From the NCBI GenBank assembly GCA_004020545.1, contig SAQE01000007.1, positions 105,258 to 169,257 on the forward strand: DNA of 64,000 bases, written 5' to 3'. The notes below the pieces were generated by a model. It saw only the letters and a program-made list of their open reading frames with translations, made no database searches and had not been told where the DNA came from. Source of the DNA: Mesorhizobium sp. GTDB lineage: Bacteria; Pseudomonadota; Alphaproteobacteria; Rhizobiales; Rhizobiaceae. Shown piece by piece: positions 58,412 to 64,000 of the stretch; the stretch's first letter is position 1; each line of letters opens with the position of its first letter. A program made the position numbers and the translations under genes.

Positions 58412-58969
58412 CTAAAGATCGATGCGGAACCTCAGACTTTCGGCGCCGCCATAGGCGGCAACCTTGAAGAACCGCTCGACCAGCGTGCCGCCATTGGCCA
58501 GGATCACCTTCTGCGAAGGGGGATTGTCGAGGTCCGTGGTGATCTCGACATAGTCGAGACTCACGGCCCTCGCCTCTCCCAGCATCAGCCGCAGCGCTTC
58601 AGTCGCGTAGCCGCGGCCACGCTTCCAGGGCACCACGGCGTAGCCGATATGGCCGAGCACATGCGGCGGCAGCGCCGACGTGCCCTTCTGCCAGCGAAGC
58701 CCTATCGAGCCGGCGGCCTCACCATCCCAGATCCAACGCCGGAAACCCGGCAGGCGCGGCACCTTGGTGCCATCGGGCAAGGTAACGGGCGGCCCCTTCG
58801 CCTCGGGATCGTCAAGGCTGGCGAGAAATGCGGCCGGATCTTCCTCGATGGCCGCGAGTTGTTCGCGCGTCGCCTCCAGCAGCCGCACATTGTCGGGCGA
58901 CCAGCCGCGCTCCAACGCCGCCTTGTAGGACGGCAGGTGCTCGAGCGCGGGCTTGACGATTTCGACCAT
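58412..58969 (-). CDS. GNAT-family N-acetyltransferase
   Basis: A 185-aa GNAT protein. The acetyl-CoA-binding segment is VVPWKRGRGYATEALRLMLG (R/QxxGxG/A as RGRGYA), preceded by AAGSIGLRWQKG and followed by VEITTDLDNPPSQKVILANG. The ATG at 58969 (MVEIVKPALEHLPSYKAALE) is chosen over 59065. Substrate unknown. Confidence 0.9.
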   Translation of the reverse strand: MVEIVKPALEHLPSYKAALERGWSPDNVRLLEATREQLAAIEEDPAAFLASLDDPEAKGPPVTLPDGTKVPRLPGFRRWIWDGEAAGSIGLRWQKGTSALPPHVLGHIGYAVVPWKRGRGYATEALRLMLGEARAVSLDYVEITTDLDNPPSQKVILANGGTLVERFFKVAAYGGAESLRFRIDL

Positions 58970-59022
58970 GGTCCGGCGTCCTCTTGCAGACCGGGCAGAC
59001 ATAGCCGCGGCAAGGATTGCTC

Positions 59023-59733
59023 TCAAGCTGCATGGAAGCGGATTTCGCCCTTGTTCAGGAAGCACATCTTGTCGAAAAGCGATAAATCCAAAGGGTTCGG
59101 CAGCCGCACATCGTCAAGGTCCGGAACCGACTTCCTGGACGGATCGTACGACCGGTCGATCTGCGAGATGAAGACCAGGATCAGTCCCCTGTCGCGCGCG
59201 AAAGACCGCAGCATCGGAACCTGGACCATCAGTTCCGGATTCTCGCGCCTCTGGTCGAGCAGTTGTAGATAGTCGATGACCGCAAGCGTCCCGCGAGGCG
59301 CCGTCCGCAGCTTGCCGATGATGTAGTCGGCACAGATGGCATCCGAATTGTCGAATTCGAATAGCCCGTCGAAAAGCGCCGGTTCGGCCCCGATGGCGCG
59401 AAACCGAACCAGAATGTCCGTGTGCGTATATTCCAGCGTGAAGAACACGCTGTGTCGGCCGGACCTCATCGCCTCGACCGCAAGCTCGAGGCTCATCAAG
59501 GTCTTGCCCTGGCCTGGCCTGGCGCCGACCAGCACGAGGTCGCCAGGCGCGAGTTGCGCAAGCAGGCTGGTGGCGGGTGTCGCCCCGGCGGCTTTGGCCG
59601 CGAGCAGGCTCCAGCTGGCGAAGCCCTCCCCGGCAGCGACCCGATCGAGGGCCTGGTGAAGCGGCACTCCTTCCCTGCGTGAGAGGAGCCTGGCCTGACG
59701 CTTCAGATGATAGACGGGCGCGGAAAGCCGCAT
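59023..59733 (-). CDS. Stand-alone DnaB-like helicase C-terminal ATPase
   Basis: A 236-aa RecA-fold ATPase resembling the C-terminal half of DnaB. Walker A is GARPGQGKTLMSLELAV, SVFFTLEYTHTDILVRFRAI is the following segment, Walker B is LAVIDYLQLLDQRRENPELM, and VFISQIDRSYD follows. The N-terminal 40 residues replace the usual DnaB N-terminal domain. An AGGAGG site lies 6 nt before the ATG at 59733. It is too short to be the replicative helicase. Related small rhizobial proteins exist but their role is unknown. Confidence 0.85.
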   Translation of the reverse strand: MRLSAPVYHLKRQARLLSRREGVPLHQALDRVAAGEGFASWSLLAAKAAGATPATSLLAQLAPGDLVLVGARPGQGKTLMSLELAVEAMRSGRHSVFFTLEYTHTDILVRFRAIGAEPALFDGLFEFDNSDAICADYIIGKLRTAPRGTLAVIDYLQLLDQRRENPELMVQVPMLRSFARDRGLILVFISQIDRSYDPSRKSVPDLDDVRLPNPLDLSLFDKMCFLNKGEIRFHAA

Positions 59734-60017
59734 CAAAAACCTCCTGGTGCGAGCAGTCTTCGCAACCCCTCCTTATGCCTTGCGCTCGAACAGTTGGTTG
59801 AATGGTCGAATGCCCCGCATGGACGATGCTTTCCCAACGGAGGGAGGAGGCGTGGGCACGCCGGAATCAAATGATACCCCAACACGAGCGGACCGGAAAT
59901 CACGGATATTCGGGGAGCGCTAAACTAGAAGTGTTTCGCCGATCGGCACGAGGCCTTCTATGATTGGCGCAGGTGATTCACCACAAGCGATAACGGTTCG
60001 AGAGGGGAATTAATCTG

Positions 60018-61016
60018 GTGCGGTTGAGATCTGTTCCGCTGGGTGTCGCTGTTCTCTGCCTTTTCGCCGTTGCCATCGCCCTGACGATGTCAGCCCGATC
60101 TTTCGCGCGATCCTCAAGCATTCCAGCCTGGCTGCAGGCCCATGTCGGCGAAGGCGAAGGCCAGATCGCGCAAGTGGTCCTGGAACGGGCGCGCGCGCTC
60201 TACCTGAAAAAGGTGAGCGAAGGTTCCGTCAAAAATCCCTGCTACTTCGCCATGGACGCGACCCGTCCCGGCGATTTGGGCAATAGCGTGCTGGGACGCC
60301 GTTACTACATCATCTGCGAGGCCGAGCAGTCGTTCCGTGCGGTGTCCGCGGGCCACGGCGGCGGCCGCAACCTGAAGGGCGTCGCGGATTTCAGCAACGG
60401 AAGACGCTGCGCGAAGAATTTCGGCAATGCGGTGGATTCCGAACTGACGGCCGGCGGCGCCTACATGACCGCCGATACGAAGACGTCGTTCAAGGGCTAC
60501 TATCGCACCGCCACGAAACAGGACGCGGTTTTCATACGCAGCTTCGTGCAGTTCGATGGCGAAGGCGAGACCGCGAACGCCAGGCAGCGCGTGATCGGCG
60601 GACATCCGGCCGCCTTGCTCAAGGGAATGTGTCTTCTGAAGAAGCCGCAAAGCTCCTATGCCGACCATGACGGCTTCGTGCCCTTCGGCAAGCTGGTGAA
60701 TTACGCCGGCGGCCGAAGCAATGGCTGCACCAGCTGGTCGCCGTCGGACGCGCAATTGATCATCCCGATGATCAAGGACAATCCGACGACGCTTTACGTC
60801 TACCCCGAGTCGCGGGATATCGCGGCGATCGCGCGGAAAGCGGCGTCAAGGCAATCGCTGTCGAGCGCCGGCCTCTATTGGAACGCATCCTGCCTGAAGG
60901 AGATCGGTGCCCCGAAATTCTGGCCGAAGAAGACGCTGGAGCCGATCATCGCGCAGTATAAGCAGGATCATCCGGCACCGCCGCCGCAGCCCGTGCCGAT
61001 CTGCAAGAACCCCTGA
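60018..61016 (+). CDS. Exported YkuD-like (L,D-transpeptidase fold) protein
   Basis: A 332-aa protein starting with GTG after a GAGGGG site. The N-terminal hydrophobic segment (PLGVAVLCLFAVAIALTMSA) is a signal peptide or anchor. The body shows PCYFAMDATRPGDLGNSVLG, then GRRCAKNFGNAVDSELTAGG, and a C-terminal box GGRSNGCTSWSPSDAQLI with the Ser-x-Gly-Cys arrangement of L,D-transpeptidase-type domains (YkuD_2-like). The usual upstream His is plausible at GGHPAALLKG. A role in cell-wall cross-linking is inferred. Confidence 0.7.
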   Translation: MRLRSVPLGVAVLCLFAVAIALTMSARSFARSSSIPAWLQAHVGEGEGQIAQVVLERARALYLKKVSEGSVKNPCYFAMDATRPGDLGNSVLGRRYYIICEAEQSFRAVSAGHGGGRNLKGVADFSNGRRCAKNFGNAVDSELTAGGAYMTADTKTSFKGYYRTATKQDAVFIRSFVQFDGEGETANARQRVIGGHPAALLKGMCLLKKPQSSYADHDGFVPFGKLVNYAGGRSNGCTSWSPSDAQLIIPMIKDNPTTLYVYPESRDIAAIARKAASRQSLSSAGLYWNASCLKEIGAPKFWPKKTLEPIIAQYKQDHPAPPPQPVPICKNP

Positions 61017-61068
61017 GGCTCTCGGCAGCGCCGATCGTGTCGCATGACATCCATCCGCACCTGCATGA

Positions 61069-61668
61069 TCAACTCACCCCAAGATAGCGGCCGGGCCGAT
61101 GATTGATCGCCAGAATGAGATTGAGGACAGTCGCACTGAGGACAGACAGCAGCAGTCGGTCGGGCGCTAGAACCAGGAACGCGACGGAGAGGATTGCGAG
61201 GTCGACGGCAAGTTGAAAATAGCCGGCGCGCAGCCCAAAATTCTCCTGAAGGAAAATGGCCAGAATGTTGATGCCGCCCAGGCCGGTTCGGTGGCGAAAC
61301 AGCATCAGCATGCCGGTGCCGCACAGCGTTCCGGCCATGATAGCGGCATAGGTCGCGTTCAATTGCGCAAAGGCCACCCATTCGGCCGTAAAGCGCGAAA
61401 AAAGCGAAACGAGGCTGACCGCAATGAAGGTCCGCAGGACGAACGCGCCGCCCAGCCGTTTCCAACCGAGCAGATAAAAGGGCAGATTGATCAGCGAGAA
61501 GCCAAGCCAGAACTGGACGCCGGTCACGTACTGGAGCAGGAGCGCCACTCCAGCCATGCCGCCCACCACCAGCATGGCTTTGGCGTAGATGGTCGTGCCC
61601 AGCGCCACCATGAGGCTGCCGAGGACAAGAGCGAGCGCGTCTTCGTGCAGGCCATGCCTCTCCATCAT
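61069..61668 (-). CDS. YitT/DUF161 family membrane protein
   Basis: A 199-aa integral membrane protein with five or six helices: LALVLGSLMVALGTTIYAKA, MAGVALLLQYVTGVQFWLGF, LINLPFYLLGWKRLGGAFVL, and the Gly-rich GTLCGTGMLMLFRHRTGLGG, all characteristic of YitT-family proteins. The start at 61668 follows GGAGGTACG; the adjacent ATG at 61665 is equally possible. It lacks the C-terminal DUF2179 domain of Bacillus YitT. Function unknown. Confidence 0.9.
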   Translation of the reverse strand: MMERHGLHEDALALVLGSLMVALGTTIYAKAMLVVGGMAGVALLLQYVTGVQFWLGFSLINLPFYLLGWKRLGGAFVLRTFIAVSLVSLFSRFTAEWVAFAQLNATYAAIMAGTLCGTGMLMLFRHRTGLGGINILAIFLQENFGLRAGYFQLAVDLAILSVAFLVLAPDRLLLSVLSATVLNLILAINHRPGRYLGVS

Positions 61669-61936
61669 CGTACCTCCGCCTTCGCGCATCGAGATATGTA
61701 CCTCTCGCTTGGCGAAATCCTGCCTCCTGGACGATGCGTGGTCTTTGTCCGGGCGCAAACGCCGCCGCCAAAAAACTCACAGCAAGATCCGTTGTCCGCG
61801 CCTCGAGTCAGGCTCCTTGGACATCGCTGCAAGTCGCTAGGAGGAGGAGGAGGAAAGGCTTCAGCCAGCCTTATGCGCCCCCTCAGGCCAAGCTTTGGCC
61901 ACTTCTGTAGGTCCACTACATCTGCGGCTGCGATAG

Positions 61937-62386
61937 CTACTGCAGCAGCCCCTTGACGATGGCGCTCGCCTTGGCGAAGTCCATCTGGCCGGCATATTTC
62001 TGCTTCAGCGCGCCGATCACCTTACCCATGTCCTTCTGGTTGGCCGCGCCCGTGGCGGCAATCGCTTCCCGCGCGGCCGCCATGATCGCCGCATCGTCGA
62101 GCTGCTTCGGCAGGAACTCGCGGATGATCTCCATCTCGCCGCGCTCCTGCGCGGCCAGTTCCGGCCGCTTGCCGTCCTCGAAAGCCCTGGCCGATTCCTC
62201 GCGCTGCTTCACCATTTTGGCGAGAATCTGCAGGATCTCCTCCTCGCTCGCCGCCGGCTTGCCGGCGCCGCGATTGGCGATATCGCGGTCGTGGATGGCC
62301 GCCTGGATCAGCCGCAGCGTCGGCAGGCGGTGCTTGTCCTGCGCCTTCATCGCGCTCTTCATGGATTCGGCGATTTTCTCGCGCAT
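61937..62386 (-). CDS. GatB/YqeY domain-containing protein
   Basis: A 149-aa YqeY-type protein. The family sequence opens MREKIAESMKSAMKAQDKHR, then TLRLIQAAIHDRDIANR and EEEILQILAKMVKQREESAR, and ends NQKDMGKVIGALKQKYAGQM. The domain is homologous to the tRNA-binding tail of GatB; the stand-alone role is uncertain. A GAAGGAGAAG site precedes the ATG at 62386. It diverges from carA, a conserved alphaproteobacterial neighbourhood. Confidence 0.93.
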   Translation of the reverse strand: MREKIAESMKSAMKAQDKHRLPTLRLIQAAIHDRDIANRGAGKPAASEEEILQILAKMVKQREESARAFEDGKRPELAAQERGEMEIIREFLPKQLDDAAIMAAAREAIAATGAANQKDMGKVIGALKQKYAGQMDFAKASAIVKGLLQ

Positions 62387-62655
62387 CGTGCTTCTCCTTC
62401 GGACGGCGCGGACAATAGCTTTGCCCAACCCGCAAGGCAAATCCCGGCAAGCCACTGATATTGCAGGGCGAAGCAAATCGAGGGCGGTTTGCTGCCGCCT
62501 CATTGACCGCTTTGGCCGCTTCCCCTATGTACTCGGTCCTGCATGAGACAATGAGTTGACGCGCGGAAGCCTGAGAAATCATCGCTTCACGTCGTTTGCT
62601 GCGTGCACTGGTCCGCCGGGCCAGTTGAAGCGCAGCGCCTGACAGGAGTGCCGCC

Positions 62656-63861
62656 ATGGCCACGACCACCGCCCCCTGGGCCGCTGAAAAGCCGACCGCC
62701 CTGCTGGTGCTTGCCGACGGCACGGTGATCGAGGGCCGCGGGCTGGGCGCCGTCGGATCGGCCGTCGCGGAAGTGTGCTTCAACACCGCGCTGACCGGCT
62801 ATGAAGAGATCCTCACCGATCCCTCCTATGCCGGCCAGATCGTCACCTTCACCTTCCCGCATATCGGCAATGTCGGTACCAACAACGAGGATATCGAGGA
62901 CCTCAACCCGGCGGCGCGTGCCGGCGCTGTCGGCGCTGTCTTCAAAGCGAATGTCACCGACCCGTCCAACTACCGCGCAGCCGGGCATCTCGACCAGTGG
63001 CTGAAGAAGCGCGGCATCGTCGCGCTTTCGGGCATCGACACCCGCGCTTTGACGGTACTGATCCGCGAGAAGGGCATGCCCAATGCCGTCATCGCGCATG
63101 CGCCCGACGGTGTCTTCGACCTCGACGAGCTGAAGCGGCGCGCCGCCGCCTGGTCGGGCCTCATCGGCCTCGACCTCGCCAAGGAAGTCACCTCGGGCCA
63201 ATCTTCGGTCTGGCGCGAGACGCCCTGGGTCTGGAACAAGGGCTTCGGCGAGCAGAACGAGCCGTCGATGCACGTCGTGGCCGTCGACTATGGCGTCAAG
63301 CGCAACATCCTGCGCCTGCTTGCGGGCCTCGGCGCCAAGGTCACCGTCGTGCCGGCCAAGACCGGCGCGGAAGAAATCCTCGCCATGCAGCCGGACGGCA
63401 TCTTCCTGTCCAACGGACCGGGCGATCCGGAAGCGACCGGCGAATATGCCGTGCCGGTGATCCAGGATCTGCTGAAGACCGATATTCCGGTGTTCGGCAT
63501 CTGCCTCGGCCACCAGATGCTGGCGCTGGCGCTGGGTGGCAGGACCGAGAAGATGCATCAGGGCCATCACGGCGCCAACCATCCGGTCAAGGATCACACC
63601 ACCGGCAAGGTCGAGATCGTCTCGATGAACCATGGTTTCGCCGTCGACGCCGACTCGCTGCCCGAGGGCGTGGAGGAGACGCATGTCTCGCTGTTCGACG
63701 GCTCGAATTGCGGCATCGCGCTGACCGGCCGGCCGGTGTTCTCGGTCCAGCACCATCCCGAGGCCTCGCCCGGCCCGCAGGATTCGCACTACCTCTTCCG
63801 CCGCTTCGTCAACCTCATCCGTGAGCGGCGCGGCGAGCCGGCGCTGGCCGAACGCACCTAG
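62656..63861 (+). CDS. carA: Carbamoyl-phosphate synthase small subunit
   Basis: A 401-aa glutamine amidotransferase subunit that feeds ammonia to CarB for arginine and pyrimidine synthesis. The N-terminal domain shows LVLADGTVIEGRGLGAVGSA and CFNTALTGYEEILTDPSYAG. The class I glutaminase triad is visible: Cys in FGICLGHQMLALALGG, and His/Glu in FSVQHHPEASPGPQDSHYLF. It has the usual length. The upstream 270 nt holds its promoter, divergent from the YqeY-type gene. Confidence 0.97.
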   Translation: MATTTAPWAAEKPTALLVLADGTVIEGRGLGAVGSAVAEVCFNTALTGYEEILTDPSYAGQIVTFTFPHIGNVGTNNEDIEDLNPAARAGAVGAVFKANVTDPSNYRAAGHLDQWLKKRGIVALSGIDTRALTVLIREKGMPNAVIAHAPDGVFDLDELKRRAAAWSGLIGLDLAKEVTSGQSSVWRETPWVWNKGFGEQNEPSMHVVAVDYGVKRNILRLLAGLGAKVTVVPAKTGAEEILAMQPDGIFLSNGPGDPEATGEYAVPVIQDLLKTDIPVFGICLGHQMLALALGGRTEKMHQGHHGANHPVKDHTTGKVEIVSMNHGFAVDADSLPEGVEETHVSLFDGSNCGIALTGRPVFSVQHHPEASPGPQDSHYLFRRFVNLIRERRGEPALAERT

Positions 63862-63884
63862 CGACCGGAGGCGTGTTGATATTC

Positions 63885-63960
63885 AGGTCAGGCCGAGTCA
63901 AAAATCGCGGCTTTTCGAGAACCGGAGCGGAGCGTACTTGAAGTACGTGTTGGGGTGGAC
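63885..63960. repeat. Intergenic repeat-like element with palindrome
   Basis: The stretch CAAAAATCGCGGCTTTTCGA, then GAACCGGAGCGGAGCGTACT and the dyad GTACTTGAAGTAC (63934-63946) looks like a conserved rhizobial intergenic element after carA. Only one copy lies in this window, so the repeat call rests on recollection of similar Mesorhizobium sequence. Nothing coding was seen up to 64000. Confidence 0.35.
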
Positions 63961-64000
63961 GGCCCCCGACGGCATCACAATGTGCCAGAATGAGGTCGTT

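Noticed and set aside
62587-63789. 400-aa reverse-strand ORF opposite carA
   Set aside because: Shadow frame of carA.

Overview
This is high-GC alphaproteobacterial DNA that reads as a Rhizobiales chromosome, most likely Mesorhizobium or a close relative. That judgement rests on gene order (murA, a DUF2948 gene, hisD, UPF0262, a small phosphatase, infA, maf, yacG), on the rpoD/dnaG and yqeY/carA blocks, and on the dispersed palindromic intergenic repeats. It was made by eye; no database search was run.

Left core (1-6.1 kb): a co-directional block for peptidoglycan precursor synthesis, histidine synthesis and translation initiation, ending in yacG and tRNA-Phe(GAA).

Accessory island (6.1-32.8 kb): bounded on the left by tRNA-Phe plus a P4-type tyrosine integrase, and on the right by a second, unrelated tyrosine integrase next to tRNA-Ile2(CAU). 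Between them is a dense defence island. It holds a two-gene Druantia type III-like system (DruH-like 1087 aa and a DruE-like 2021-aa DUF1998 helicase, overlapping by 1 nt), a Vsr-type nickase, an HNH endonuclease gene broken by an IS630 element and a frameshift, a DUF262/HEPN pair, a C5-cytosine methyltransferase diverging from a phospholipase-D-fold nuclease, and a two-gene operon of a NdpA-like nucleoid-associated protein with an unrecognised membrane protein. Decayed genes, an AlpA-like excisionase candidate and a small HTH protein lie near the right integrase. The NdpA/membrane pair is the best candidate for an undescribed system. Druantia III is a described defence type.

Right core (32.8-64 kb): SIMPL-domain, YcgN and OmpA-family envelope proteins; a candidate structured RNA ending in a strong terminator; a vapBC pair; an active Deg-type protease diverging from a paralogue lacking all three catalytic residues, which overlaps a LuxR-type regulator gene; a TetR/VOC divergon with a duplicated 17-bp operator; a LysR/azoR divergon; PadR; rpoD; dnaG; a Na/Pi cotransporter; an MFS exporter; a MocR-type regulator; a stand-alone DnaB-like ATPase; a YkuD-like protein; YitT; YqeY; and carA. 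Long antisense ORFs of GC-rich genes were left out.
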